Source: Ehretia macrophylla
Taxonomy: Eukaryota > Streptophyta > Magnoliopsida > Boraginales > Ehretiaceae
Assembly (NCBI GenBank): GCA_037974665.1
Contig: CM075764.1
Location: 118,110,325 to 118,174,324 of the forward strand
DNA: 64,000 bases
Reading direction: 5' to 3'
Part shown: piece after piece, positions 10,922 through 23,442 of the stretch
Position numbering within the stretch: the first letter of the stretch is position 1
Layout: every line of letters starts with the position of its first letter
Made by a program: the position numbers and the translations under genes
Notes under the pieces: model-generated
Told to the model about the DNA's origin: nothing
The model's database searches: none
What the model saw: the letters and a program-made list of their open reading frames with translations, nothing else

Positions 10922-13900
10922 GTGCATTCATCACATGATACACCTATAGAGCCGAAAGAGTTACATCCTAGAGTCATAAAGCCTGAAATTAAAGAGTTCG
11001 TGCCTAAAGCTTCATTTCCCCATAGGTTTCTTAGTAAGAAGGACAGTGCACAGGTTGGTGATATTTTAGAGGTTTTCAAGCAGGTACAAATAAATATACC
11101 TTTTCTGGATGCCATTAAACAAGTGCCTACATATGCTAAATTTTTGAAATATCTTGTTACAGCAAAAAGAAAGACAAATGTCCCTAAGAAAGTATTTTTA
11201 ATAGAACAGGTGAGCTCAGTGATTCAAAATAAATATCCTGTTAAGTATAAAGATCCTGGATCTCCTACTATTTCTTGCAAAATTGGAGAACATCAGATTG
11301 AGAGAGCTTTGCTAGATTTAGGTGCAAGTGTGAATTTACTGTCTTACTCTATTTACCTGCAATTAGGTCTAGGTGAGCTTAAGCCTACTAGGATGACACT
11401 GCAATTAACTGATAGATCAGTAAAAATTCCGAGAGGTATAATTGAAGATGTTTTGATTAAGGTAAATACTTTTTACTTTCCGGTGGATTTTGTTGTTCTG
11501 GATATTGAGCCTGTTGATAACCTTGCTGTGCAAACTCATGTTATTTTGGGTCGTCCATTTTTAGCCACATCAAATGCATTGATTAATTGTAGGAATTGTG
11601 TGATGAAAATTTCTTTTGGTAACATGACTGTTGAGCTTAATATTTTCCATATAAGTAAACAAATACCTGATGATAATGATGATGTCTGTGAAATTAATAT
11701 GATTGAAGATTTAGTTCATGATGCATTTGTGTAGTCAAGTTGTGTTGCCCCATTAAAAGCATGTTTAGCTCATTTTGGTTTTGATTTGGATATTGATAAT
11801 GTTGTTGCTGAGGTTAATTATTTGCTAGATTCTGTGCCTCTCATGAATGTTGATAAGTGGCAGCCTAAATCATTACCACTTACTCTTTCTTCATCACCAC
11901 CATTATCATCTACAATAGAGCCACCTAAGTTAGAGTTAAAGCCTTTGCTAGATACCCTTAAATATGTTTTTTTAGGAGCTAATGAGACACTGCCCGCCAT
12001 TGTAGCTTCTGATTTAGATGAGTCTCAAGAACGTCAGTTAGTGAGTGTTTTACAAGAACATAAAGAGGCCATAGGTTGGTCAATAGCAGACATTAAGGGT
12101 ATTAGTCCATCAGTTGTTATGCATAGAATCCATTTGGAGGAAGATGCTAAGCCTACACGTGAATCACAAAGGCGTCTAAATCCTATCATGCAGGATGTGG
12201 TAAAGGCTGAAATTCTAAAACTTTTAGATGTAGGTGTTATCTATCCTATTTCTGACAGTAATTGGTGAGTCCTGTGCAGGTAGTACCTAAGAAGTCTGGT
12301 GTAACTGTTGTTAAAAATGAAGATGATGAGTTGGTTCCAACAAGAGTAAAAATAGGGTGGAGAGTGTGTATTGATTATCGTAAGTTGAATTCTATGACTA
12401 GGAAAGATCACTTCCCTCTCCCTTTCATAGATCAGATGTTGGAAAAATTAGCTGGCCATATATATTATTGTTTTCTTGATGGATATTCTAGTTATAATCA
12501 AATTGCAATTGCACTTGAGGATCAAGAAAAGACCACATTTACATGTCCATTTGGTACTTTTGCATATCGTCGCATGCCTTTTAGGTTGTGCAATGCTCTG
12601 GCCACTTTTCAAAGATCCATGATTAGTATTTTTTCTGATATGGTTCAGCAATTTTTAGAAGTGTTTATGGATGATTTTTCTGTCTTTGGAACTTCATTTG
12701 ATACTTGTTTGCATAATTTATCTTTGGTGCTAGCTAGGTGTAAAGAAAAGAATCTTGTGCTTAATTGGGAGAAATGTCACTTCATGGTTAAAAAGGGTAT
12801 TGTACTTGGTCATATCATTTCTAAAAAAGGCATTGAAGTAGATAAGGCAAAAATTGTTTTGATTTCTAATCTTCCTTTTCCTAGGAATGTAAAAGAAATT
12901 AGATCATTTCTTGGCCATGCAGGATTTTATAGGAGGTTCATAAAAGATTTTAGAAAGATAGCTAGACCTTTATGTAATCTCCTTGGTAAGGATACACCTT
13001 TTGTTTTTGATGATGCATGTATTGAAGCTTTCAATAGACTGAAAAATGAATTGACTTTTGCACCTATTATTAGATCACCTGACTGGAATGTGCCTTTTGA
13101 AATTATGTGTGATGCTTCTGATTATGCTATTGGTGCTATTTTGGGTCAACGAATTGATAAACTTCCTCATGTGATTTATTATGTTAGCAGAGCACTGAAT
13201 GATGCTCAATTGAACTATTCCACAATTGAGAAAGAACTATTGGCTGTTGTTTTTGCTTTGGAAAAATTCAAATCTTATATTCTGGGGTCTAAAGTTGTCA
13301 TATTTTCTGATCATGCTGCTTTGAAATATTTGTTCTCTAAAAAGGATGCTAAGGCTAAACTTATTAGATGGATTTTACTTCTTCAAGAATTTTATCTTGA
13401 GATTAGAGATAAAAAGGGGTCAGAAAATGTAGTAGCTGATCATTTATCTAGATTAGTGATTGAGCATAAAGATAATGTTTCTCTTATTGTTGAGTCTTTT
13501 CCTGATGAGCAGTTGCTACAGATTTCTCAAACACCATGGTATGCTGATATTGTAAACTACTTGGTTACAAATCAGCTACCAACACATTGGAGCAAGCAAG
13601 ATAAGTTCAAGTTTTTGTCTGAGGTAAAACATTTCTTTTGGGATGATCCCTACTTGTTTAAATATTGTCCTGACCAGATTATTAGAAGATGCATTCCTGA
13701 AAGTGAACAACAAAATATTGTTTCTTTTTATCATGATCATGCATGTGGTGGTCACTTTAGCTATAAAAAAACAGCTACTAAAATTTTACAATGTGGATTT
13801 TATTGGCCTTCTATATTTCGTGATTCGCATGATTATTGTAGAGCTTGTGAACGATGCCAGAGATTAGGGAGTATTGGTAAGAAAAACATGATGCCTTTGA

Positions 13901-14829
13901 ACCCAATTTTAATTGTTGATATTTTTTATGTTTGGGGTATTGATTTTATGGGGCCATTCCCTAATTCTTTTGGTAATCTTTACATTCTAGTTGGAGTAGA
14001 TTATGTGTCAAAATGGATAGAGGCTAAAGCATGTAGGAGTAATGATCATAGAACAGTTGTTAAATTTTTGAAAGAACACATTTTTGCACGATTTGGTACT
14101 CCACGGGCTATCATTAGTGATGGGGGTAAACATTTTTGCAATAAGGTTTTTTAGTAATTAATGAAAAAATATGGCATTACTCATAAGGTAGCTACTCCTT
14201 ATCACCCACAAACTAGTGGTCAGGTTGAAATATCCAATAGGGAGATAAAACGAATTCTAGAAAAGACTGTAAATCCCACACGAAAAGATTGGTCTTTGAA
14301 ATTAGATGATGCATTGTGGGCATATAGGACAACATATAATAATCCCATTGGAATGTCTCCGTATCGTCTAGTGTTTGGTAAAGCGTGTCATCTTCCTGTT
14401 GAGCTAGAGCATAAGGCATACTGGGCTATCAGAACTTTAAAATTTGATCTTGATAAGGCAGGTCTTCAAAGAAAACTTCAACTCAATGAGTTGGAGGAAA
14501 TCCGTAATGATGCTTATGATTGTACCAAGTCATATAAAGATAGAATGAAGAAAGTGCATGATTCTAACATCTTTAGGAAATCCTTTGAGCCTGGTCAAAA
14601 AGTCTTGCTGTATAATTTCCATTTACATTTATTTCCAGGAAAACTGAGATCTAGGTGGTCTGGTCCATATGTTGTGCGTACTGTCTATCCTCATGGTGCT
14701 ATTGAAATTGAAAATCCTCAGAATGGTAATATTTTTAAAGTGAATGGGCAACGATTAAAACCATTTCTAGAACTTAAAAACCCAGAGATCGAAGAGGTCC
14801 TGGTAGATGATCCTGTTTATCAGGATTAA
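10922..14829 (+). pseudogene. gypsy pol: protease, RT, RNase H, integrase (broken)
   Basis: Protease: 10922-11734, with the active-site stretch DLGASVNLLS where DTG/DSG is usual. RT: 11786-13100, with [10 protein letters not shown], the catalytic FMDDFSVF at about 12664 and LGHIIS. RNase H: 13100-13460 ([32 protein letters not shown]). Integrase: zinc region HDHACGGHF...CRACERC at 13736-13860, then core IDFMGPFP (13930) and YHPQTSGQ (14200). Breaks: TAG at 11732; a frameshift at about 12264 between SDSNW and VSPVQ (one G appears missing); adjacent TAG TAA at 14152-14157 inside integrase. The final ORF 14161-14829 is the integrase C-terminal half. The element cannot make a full polyprotein. 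Confidence 0.9.
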
Positions 14830-17119
14830 AATACTTTTTATGCAATCTTTATTTTTCCCAACTTTTGGTTGGACCTCCACTGGGTTATAGTGGGCTTTAC
14901 CATTTTCTCGAAAATGGATTATCTTGTGTAATAGAAGTTTTGGGGTTAACTAGGATGGATACTATGAAAGTAAAACCATTGGCCGAAAGCGTAATGCCTA
15001 GCTTTCCCTCCTAAGTATGGGGGACTGACCGGGGTTTGAGTACGTTGGTGGTTTGAAATTAATGGCCTCTCCTCCGCATTTTTAATGTACTTGGTTAACT
15101 CTATTTCTGAAGTTTCACAGGATTTGTCTTACTGGCTGCCATTAAATGGATCCAAGTATTTAAGTTCTATCTCTTTTCCTATTTTTGTTTTAGTTCGTTC
15201 AATATTTTTATTATTGCATAGAGTCGGCTTGAGTGCCTCTCAGAGTTCGGAGCCTTTGTATGGGGATGTAAATAGGGTCGGCCAACAAAAAAAATTATAA
15301 AAAAATGGAAAAAGTAAAAAAAAGAAGTCTTTTATTCTTTTTGTTGTTTCTTGTTACTTTGCTTTCTCTTGTTTTTTTTTTTGGTTTCACTAAATAGTTT
15401 CAGATTTAAGGCATTGTTCTCATTTTCCTTATCAAGTGCTTCAGGTATGTTCTCGTACAGACTTTATTTTCCTAGCTAACTTGTTCTCATGCGCTTTCTT
15501 TATTTGTTTTTACTCTCCGTTCATTGTTGCATATATTTGAGAGTTTATTTTTAAACATTGAGGACAATGTTTGGTTTTGATTGGGGGTGGGGAGTTATTT
15601 TTCAATCATCATTATTTTTGTTTCTCCCTTCTTTTTCCCTTGTCTTAGCTTAAGTTGTATGTTAAGTTAATTAGCCGCTTTTGTGAAAAGGACTTCACTG
15701 TCATCATACTCAGCTCCTTGTACATTCATGTAGCAACACAATACTACTTTTTATTGAAGGATTGAATGATAAGATAATCTGAAGAGAATATGTGAAAACT
15801 ATTTAAACCTTTGTGAGGCTTGAGCCTATCATTTATTGTAGAGAGTTACTTTCTTGGCCATCTAATTATTTTCTTTTGTGGAAACTCATGTTATATCATT
15901 GAATAGTCTCATTATTTCTTTCTTTTATTTGCCTAAAAATTCTTTATGTCACACTTGAAGTGAAATCATGAAATTTTGGGTAAGCCATGTATATCCTTAA
16001 GAGATGACAGTTAGGCCTTGTTTCTTGTTTTGAGCCTTATAATAATATATTATTTTTATTCTTTACATAACCGCTAGTCACCCCGTTGAGCCTTGAAATT
16101 AGCCTTTCCTTCGTAAACCCATTTTCCCAAAGTGTTTCAAGTAAAAAATGGGAACATTCTGTCAGCATTGATGGAGATTATGAGCTTAAATTTGTTAGTT
16201 GCATTAGTTACTCTTGTTACTAGTGATTTTATCTTCTTGGAGTAGGATGACTTATTTGAGACGTTTTTTATCGTTATTGAAGTTTTCATAGTTGAGGGGA
16301 AGAAAAAACAGTGATGGAAATGTGTATTTTTTCCAAAAAAAAAAAGCAAAAAAAAAAGGGGAAAAATACGAGAAAAAATACAAGGAAAAAAAACAAAAAA
16401 AAATCAAAAAAAGGAATAAAGTCAGTGAAAAACTAATGGAGTTGTGAAAGATGTAAATGAGCAAAAGAGTAGGTAAAAAAAAAAGAGTATTGAACAGAAA
16501 AGCAGAAAGTATTTCCCTAAGTAATCTTGAGACACTTTCAACATTCACCACTTAACCTTAACCTCTCTCTCTCTATATATATATATATCCTTTTTACCTA
16601 CATTGCGTCCTAAAAAAGTCCTTACTTGACCTTAGGGGTTACATGGCAATATTGACTGCATATGATGGATCTAAAAGGGTGATATGATGTATTTTTGGTA
16701 TTCCTTTCATGAGACTAAATATTATATCTTCTTTATTATTGTTCCTTCATTCATGCTTATATGTGAGATTCTTATTTGTTTATATTCCTCCACTCAAATA
16801 TACTAGTTGAGAGTATTACACCTTATCCTCTGAGTGTTGTTGCTTGTTGAGTGATCATATCTGTGAGGATTAAGTTGACATGTATTCCCTGAAAAGGGAC
16901 TTGAGTTGTGATATCTGAAGATGAGGAGTTGGTATTGTGCTTGCTAACTCATCCACACATGCTGAGTTGACGATTTGTGAAGTATCTCTAACAATTGTAG
17001 CTTTTTGCTTGGTGTATTGACTTGAGTGAAGGTTAAGGGAAGAAAGGAAAAATCATTTGATGTTCGTTTATTCAATAATCTTTTATATCGCTTCAATTGC
17101 TAGGGACTAGCAATACGCT
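14830..17119 (+). other. gypsy 3' spacer (env position), non-coding
   Basis: 2.3 kb between pol and the polypurine tract. Athila-type elements may carry an env-like ORF here, but no frame of meaningful length is present. Contents are an 8-bp-arm palindrome at 15553-15572 (aaacattg/caatgttt), an internal purine tract at 15579-15594, an A/G-rich run at 16330-16500 and a (CT)n(TA)n tract at 16563-16588. Confidence 0.6.
15579..15594 (+). other. Internal purine tract resembling the 3' PPT
   Basis: gattgggggtggggag shares its first ten bases with the tract that abuts the 3' LTR (17120-17129, gattgggggt). It lies 1.5 kb upstream of it. It could be an extra plus-strand priming site or a trace of an old duplication; neither can be decided from the sequence. 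Confidence 0.4.
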
Positions 17120-17129
17120 GATTGGGGGT
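17120..17129 (+). promoter_or_regulatory. Polypurine tract of gypsy element
   Basis: gattgggggt immediately before the TG that opens the 3' LTR; the expected plus-strand primer. Confidence 0.7.
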
Positions 17130-18741
17130 TGTGATATAAGTCGGGGTTTGCATAGTTTTATATTTAAATTAGACTTTGTCACATTCAATTTGAGCATAAT
17201 TAATAAGTATTAAGTCATTAATTTATTTATTACTCATTTGAGACTTTTTTATATTTCAGGGCTAAAAAGTTATTTGTACGTGAGAAAGTAATTAAATATA
17301 AAGAACTCGAGGACATGCAGATCAAGAGTTGTGCTGATGAAATAACACTTAGAGCAAAGTTTTGAAGAATTACACGAGAAGAAAAGATCAAAAGCTTATT
17401 GAAGAATATTTAATTTAAAAAAATAAAACAAAAGGAAAGAAAATAGAAAAAAATAATAATAATAATAAGTTGACCAAGGCTTATCATAAGCCTTGGCCGT
17501 ACATCATCCAAGTCCAAATTGGACTTGGAATAAAAAAAAATTGCAAGTAAGCCTTGGCCCATTGGCCAAGGTCTGTTAGGAAAAAAGACTTGTGCCTATT
17601 TAAGGCACAACAAAGTAAGCGAGAAAGAGCAGCAGCGGCGGAAATTCAGTAAAAATACTAGTTTAGTTTTATTAGTTTTTCTTCTTTTGCGAGACATTAG
17701 GATGTTTTTGGAGTTTCTTCGCATTTAAACTCTGTAACGTTTTCTTTCCTTTACTTTAATTTATTTAAATAATGTTTATTTTTCAAAATTGTTATTTTAG
17801 TTTTGTTAGAATGTCAGGCTAATTTTCTTATTAAGGTGACGATGAAACCTTGTTAATTTTAATTGATGCTATGTTTGTGATTTAATTTTTCCCCATAACT
17901 TGATCATTCATGTTTAATACTTATTCTTTCATCAATTGTTGAGATAATTTCTTTGATGAGTTTAATCATGTTTTTCTCATGCTTTGAATAATTCTTAATA
18001 ATTGAAAGCTTTGATTTTTAATGCCGAATATTAATTGTGATTTCTAATTGGGATACAATTAATGATTTGAAGATTCTTTTGCAAAGTAAGAATAAACATA
18101 CTTTTGATTTCATTAACTTAGGGCTTAAAAGATGATATTTTCCATGGTAACGAAGCTTGACTGCAAGATTATCATGTAGTAAATTTTGGGAAAGATTAAT
18201 GATCAAATATGTTTTACGTTAGGATTAGCAAGTTTTATTCCGAGCCTTAGCCTTTTACGATTACTTGTTTAGTCTCGCTTTTTAACCTTCGTCTTTTATT
18301 TAATTAGTTATTTTCTTTTCTAATATTTCCTTGTTTTAGTTTATTTTAATTGATTTTACTCAAGTTATTAATTTTTTTTGTTTTAAAATTTATTAATTTA
18401 TTTCGTTCAATTTTTTAGTTGTTCTTATTTTAGAATTTATTTATTAAGTCTCTAGATTCATTATATATTCTTTTAGTTTTACTTTATTTTTTTGTTCTTA
18501 AAATTATTAACTGCTTTTGTCTTAGGATTTTTAATTGTCTTACTTATTTAGATTTATTGTTTAGTCTTTTATTATTTTATCTCAACCTAGAAAATCAATC
18601 TTTCCAACTAGATTAGGAAGTCTAAATCTAAGTCTAAATTTGATCTTAACTGAACAAGTCTCCGAGGGATCGACCTCGTATTTGCCTAAGCTATACCTTC
18701 ATACAGTTCGTGCACTTGTGAGTAATTTAAAACGTACAACA
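17130..18741 (+). repeat. 3' LTR of gypsy element
   Basis: Begins TGTGATATAAG and ends ACAACA. It matches the 5' LTR throughout and adds the 16-17 bases missing there. It repeats the palindrome array at 17474-17610. Confidence 0.88.
17474..17610 (+). promoter_or_regulatory. Palindrome array with TATA-like core, 3' LTR
   Basis: Second copy of the four inverted repeats seen at 7891-8025; arms are intact and only the spacers between them differ slightly. Confidence 0.55.
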
Positions 18742-19300
18742 TCATCTCTAACAGATGCATGGTCTGAGTTTTCACTTGTTTTGTGCTCGCGGGTCACATG
18801 ACTTATTTGCCCATATGAATTTGATGGTGGTTCCCAACAAGGTCATAGAGAGAGATAGTGGTGGATATGGGTTTACCCATCTTGTGCGAGTGGGAGATGT
18901 TGGATTTTAGGATCAGGTCGCTCAATATGGGTTGACCCGGCCTGACCCATTTTGTATGGGTCAATAGAAGTTATGAGAAGTTATTCCCATAACTAATTAA
19001 AAAGAAAATAAACATCTTTTTCTTTAGACGTCAGATACAAAGGTACTGTCTTCAGTTCTCTTGCTCTTTTCTTTCTCCCAAACTCTCTCTGCCAATTTAT
19101 TTTGTGTAAACCAACCATATCAAAAAGGGCTCTTAAGTTGTGGCAATTAATCCATTCCCTCGTAGTTTGGGTTTTGATTTGCAGCAATTTAACGATGGAA
19201 CCAACATGGCTTTTTCCTACAATCATTCCGCTATCACTATAAGGTAAGTATGCTTTATGAAATTATATTGGATACATATGTTGTGTATTTAATTCCTACA
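18742..19300 (+). mobile_element. copia element A, right part with 3' LTR
   Basis: Resumes after the gypsy insertion. A purine-rich gtgggaga (18890-18897) precedes an LTR at 18898-19300 that starts TGTTGG and ends CCTACA, near-perfect inverted termini. At 19301 the sequence returns to the minus-strand copia B RNase H reading ISW, so 19300 is a real junction. The duplication of element A would be caact (19301-19305), with the partner copy outside the window. Assignment to the same element as 1-7572 is inferred from strand and order. Confidence 0.62.
18898..19300 (+). repeat. 3' LTR of copia A (about 403 bp)
   Basis: TGTTGG...CCTACA, preceded by a purine tract typical of copia 3' ends and followed directly by a foreign coding sequence. 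The matching 5' LTR is not in the window, so both ends rest on termini and context. Confidence 0.6.
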
Positions 19301-19302
19301 CA

Positions 19303-22174
19303 ACTAATAGGAACATCCCCTAAAAAGATCAGCATTCCTTAAACTAAGCGCTTAATCATTGGGCAAGTAGCCCAATCTGAATCACAATATGCCTTCAAGC
19401 TAAGTGAGTTCATACATGGGAAGAAAATACATTGTTCACGGGATTTATTGACGTATCGAACCAATCTCTTTGCCATAGCTAGATGAGGAGCTCTCAGTGT
19501 TTGCATGAATTGGCTTAAAACCTATACAGTATATAAGATGTCTGGTTGAGTCACTGTTAAGTAGATAAGTCTCCCTACATGTCTTCGATATGTAGTCATA
19601 TCATCAAGCACGTCACCTATCTTACTTGATAGATTGTGTTGCTGTGGAATAGGTGTTTGTGCTACCTTTGCATCTTCATGGCCTGCTTCTCTTATAATAT
19701 CCCCTGCATATTTTTGTTGGTTCATATAAATTCCATCCTGACTTCTTTTAACCTCTAACCCCAAGAAATAATGCAAGGGTCCTAGGTCCTTTATTTTGAA
19801 ACAATTTTGGAAATATTTCTTAAATTGAGTACATTTATATCCATTGTTCCCAGCAAGTATAAGATCATCCACATAGATTAGCACTGCCAAGAACTTATCC
19901 CCATCTGAAAGTGTGAATAGAGAGTGGTCTCATGGACTTTGCTTAAATCCATAGTTAAGAAGAGAAGTGAAGAGTTTTCCAAACCACTGACGCGGTGCTT
20001 GTTTCAGTGCATACAAGGGCTTACGCAATTTACAAACTAATGCATCATTAGGGCCTTTCATCCGTTGCGGAGGTTTGATAAAAACTTCCTTATCAAGCCC
20101 TTCACGTAAAAATGCATTGTCAACATCCATTTGATGTAGTTCTCATCCTTTAATTGCTAAGATAGCTAACAAGCACTTAACTGTAGTGAATTTAGCCACT
20201 GGAGCAAATGTTTTGTTATAGTCAAGTCCTTCAACTTGGTTATATCCCTTTGCAACTAGCCGTTCTTTGTACCTTTCAATTGTTTCGTCTGCTCTTCGTT
20301 TAATCTTGAATACACATTTGCTTCTAATTGCCTTTTTCCCTTTTGGTAAGGGAACTAGACTTCATGTGTTTTTTGAGTAGAGAGCTTTCAATTCTTGATT
20401 CATTGCTTCTTCCCACACTGGTTTTCCAACAGCATCTTCATAGGTATTCGGTTCAACATTGATTTCTTCTAAACCTGCATTATTAGTAGAGGATACCTCG
20501 AGATTTTTAGAAAGAAGTGAATTTTGAGAAACATTACCATACAATCGGTTGATTGGAGTAGTAGACTTGGCAGAGGGGTCTTGAATAGTGCATGCCATTA
20601 CATAATCTTCAAATCTTTATGGCATCTTCCTTTTCCTTTGTGGTCTTGAATTCTGATTTATAGTTTCTCTTTCAATTGTTCCATTCTCTATTTCAAGACC
20701 AAATTCTTCTATGCCTTCTTCTTCTTCCATTTCTTTATTTTCCTCTAACCAAATTAAGTCACCCATATCTCCAAGTTCTTTTTGAGCATATGTTGACTCT
20801 TCGGGCTCAATCATGGTTGACAATGGTTGCACCTGCACACTTTTCATGGGTTGTACAATTTTAAAAGGAAAAGAATCCTCATAAAATATGACGTCTCGTG
20901 ATTCAAAGAACCTTTTAGTATCGAGTTCTATTACCTTGTAGCCTTTCTTTCCCAAGATATATCCTAGAAACACACACTTTCTAGATCTCGTAGCAAACTT
21001 ATCATTTGGCTTAGGTTTAACATAAACATAGCACAAACATCCAAACACTCTAAGATGATCATATGAAGCGTTTTCTTTATATAAAACCTCATATGGGGAT
21101 TTTCCATTGAGTACTGGTGTGGGTAGAAGATTTATTAAATGTGTTGCTGTCATTACACATTTTCCCTAATATCTTAAGGGTATATTAGCCCGAAATCGTA
21201 GTGCTCTTGCAACCTCCAACAAATATTTGAGCTTTCTCTCCACTACCCTATTTTGTTAAGGTGTGTGTGTATAGCTGGTTTGGTGTATAATTCCTTTATC
21301 TAGGACAAGCCTCTTGAAATTTCCACACAGAATCTCTTGGGCATTATCTAACTGAACTGATTTCACCTGTACACTGAATTGAGTTTGCACCATTTTCAAA
21401 CATTGCTCAAATAGAAATCGCGCTTCACTTTTATTTTTCATTAGATGAACCCAAGTGCCTATCGAACAATCATCAACAATAGTGAAAAAATAATGAGCTC
21501 CATAATACGTGCTTGTTTCATAAGGTCCCCAAGTATCAACATGAACTAATTCAAACAAGCTCATTGATTTATTTTTACTGACAAGCAATGACAATTGAGT
21601 TTATCTAGTCCTATGACAAGCATCTCATGGGGAAAAGTTTTTAAGTTCAATTGATATATCAAATAAATCTTTTAATCTAGAAAATGGGATATGCCCCAAC
21701 CTCCTATATAACAAATCTAGTTGGTCTTTCAATCTCACAACATTTGCCCGAATATGATTCTCTTCAAAATAGTAGAGCCCCCCTTCCATTCTACCTGCTC
21801 CAATCATCCTCTTGGTGACAAGGTCCTGCAAAATACATCCATTTGGAAAAAAATGTTACTAAACAATTTAAATCTTGGGTAATTCAACTAATTGATGCCA
21901 AATTACAGGTAAACTTTGGCAAGAAGAGAAAATCATTTAGAACAATATTTTGATTTAGTTGGACATTTCCAACACAATCCACTTGTGCCTTTCTTCCATC
22001 TGGTAATGTAACTTGTGAATCAAACTTTCTTTCACTGCTGCCTTTTAATAGCTTTGGATCTGATACAACATGATCAGATGCTCCGCTATCTAGAGTCCAA
22101 TTTTGGGAACAGTAAATTTTACCAACCAAGTTTACGGTAGGTGTTCTTTGTTTGTCTCCGCTGAGTATGGCCAT
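19303..22174 (-). pseudogene. copia B pol: protease, integrase, RT, RNase H
   Basis: Protease 22174-21884 has WTLDSGASDHVV, the active site. The GAG-pre-integrase region is 21831-21625 (YRRLGHIPFSRLKDLF). The integrase core is 21594-21256 (FELVHVDTWGPY, FTIVDDCS), continuing at 21153-20617 (LLPTPVLNGKSPYEVLY, FGCLCYVY). RT pieces are 20130-19930 (MDVDNAFL, KPLYALKQAPRQW) and 19890-19522 (LIYVDDLILAGN, KIKDLGPLHYFLGLEV, GRLIYLTVTQPDI). The RNase H start lies at 19400-19303 (AYCDSDWATCP, FLGDVPIS). Each boundary is a frameshift or stop. In an active element this would be one polyprotein that reverse-transcribes and integrates the element. Confidence 0.88.
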
Positions 22175-22186
22175 CAGTTGATCAAA

Positions 22187-23157
22187 CTAGGTTTGTGACA
22201 ACCCAGATGGATTCAAAACAATCTGCTGTTGGCTTGCTTGTTGTCGAGAATTTGCCTCTTTCCCTTTTGTTTCTGTGACTGCTGCATTAATGGATGTCTT
22301 TGCTTGAAAATTCTTTTTCTTCCCCTGCCAATTTGGAGGATATCCAACTATCTCAAAACAGTTTTCTCTTGTGTGACCTGTTTTCTTACAGTGTTCACAC
22401 TTTGGCTTCTTGTTCAGATCTCTATTCTTTTCCCCAACATATACTTTGAATGCTGCTGCCTCCACAATTGGCCTTGCCGTAGTCACCTCTTTTGAACTCA
22501 ATAGAGAATAAGTAGTTGCTAAGGATGGTAGTGGGTCTTTACAGAGAATGTTTGATCTTACAACACTATAGGAATCATTCAATCCCATCAGAAATTGGTA
22601 CAGTTTTTCCTCTTCTTTTTCCCTAGCCAAGACTCCACACGTACAGTTGGCATATCCTTGTTCATGGGACTTGGAAAAACTATCAAGCTGATCCCAAAGT
22701 CCCTTCATTTTTGTTTAATAAGCCGAGATTGTCAACTCACCTTGTCTAGTGTTGATGATTTTTCTTTTCAGCTCTTGAATAGAGGCCCACTTCCTTGCGA
22801 AAACCTTTTATCTGGGTCTTTCTAGATGCCATGAGCAGTGTCATGGTATGTAACAATGTTATGTAACTCCTCATTGAGTGAGTTTAACAGCCACGCAACC
22901 ACCATAGCATTGCAAGTCAGCCAATCGTCCTCCTCTGGATCTCCTTCTTTTGGTTTTGGTAATTTTCCATTCACAAAAACCAGTTTGTGTTTTGCTCTCA
23001 GTGCATTGATAATAGCTCTCTTCCATGTTGAATAGTTGGTTCCCTTTAGTGGATGAGATACCAACAAGTCGCCGGGTCTATCTGAATTACTTAGATGATA
23101 ATGGGATGATTTTTCATACATGGGTTTGGTAGAAGTCTTTGATTGGGTGTCTGCCAT
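22187..23157 (-). pseudogene. copia B gag, frameshifted
   Basis: The N-terminal piece 23157-22822 starts with Met and has the plant copia gag opening (LLVSHPLKGTNYSTWKRAI, then CNAMVVAWLLNSL). The second piece 22708-22187 has the C-terminal gag region and a CCHC zinc knuckle (CEHCKKTGHTRENC). Between 22822 and 22708 the frame is lost. Encodes the capsid protein of element B. Confidence 0.85.
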
Positions 23158-23198
23158 AGGATCTAAAGAATTTCAGTTTTCACAATGAAGAACAACCT

Positions 23199-23211
23199 GG
23201 CTCTGATACAA
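23199..23211 (-). promoter_or_regulatory. Primer-binding site of copia B
   Basis: Read on the minus strand this is ttgtatcagagcc, close to the initiator tRNA-Met complement used by most plant copia elements, directly after the LTR end. Confidence 0.75.
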
Positions 23212-23442
23212 TGAAAAAATAAGATGGGAAGTCTTTGAATGAGAAAATCCATATATTTTATTGACAAAAGGAAGGTATATAATAAACAATTTCTATAGCC
23301 TATGATATTTACTTTTCAAATTCAGAATCCCTGGAAATAATGTTCTGTCGAAATTTTCTGATTCTATTGCTAGAATTACGAAACAATGCCAATCAATCTG
23401 AGCTTTGTTGATTTGCTGCTTCAAAAATTTTGGATGCCCACA
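23212..23442 (-). repeat. Candidate 5' LTR of copia B (about 231 bp)
   Basis: Starts TGTGGGCATCC and ends ..TTTCA on the minus strand, next to the PBS. The outer end (23442) was chosen only because it gives TG...CA; no second LTR is available to confirm it. Confidence 0.5.

Larger units (their letters stand above)
7573..18741 (+). mobile_element. Ty3/gypsy LTR retrotransposon, Athila-like (tRNA-Asp-type PBS)
   Basis: An 11.2-kb element. It has two long similar LTRs (7573-9158 and 17130-18741), a primer-binding site 4 bases after the 5' LTR, gag, then protease-RT-RNase H-integrase in gypsy order, a 2.3-kb non-coding spacer and a polypurine tract abutting the 3' LTR. The RT active site is FMDD, as in Athila/Tat-type plant gypsy elements. 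Several stops and at least one frameshift inactivate it. The 5' LTR lacks the first 16-17 bases present at the start of the 3' LTR (tgtgatataagtcgggg), and I see no target-site duplication (tccca before, tcatc after). A small deletion at the left junction would explain both. It interrupts copia element A. Confidence 0.9.
19301..23442 (-). mobile_element. Ty1/copia element B, 3'-truncated by copia A
   Basis: Minus-strand copia in the order LTR (23442-23212), tRNA-Met-type PBS (23211-23199), gag, protease, integrase, RT and RNase H. RNase H stops abruptly at 19301 after GDVPIS, where the copia A LTR begins; the remainder of B should lie left of the window. Multiple frameshifts and stops split it into about ten open pieces. 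It is far better preserved than element A although it must predate A's insertion, so A's decay is partly due to greater age of that copy or faster mutation. Confidence 0.85.

Noticed and set aside
14830..17119. Search for an env-like ORF in the gypsy spacer
   Set aside because: No frame longer than about 100 codons and none with a membrane-protein profile; only low-complexity minus-strand ORFs at 16137-16551.
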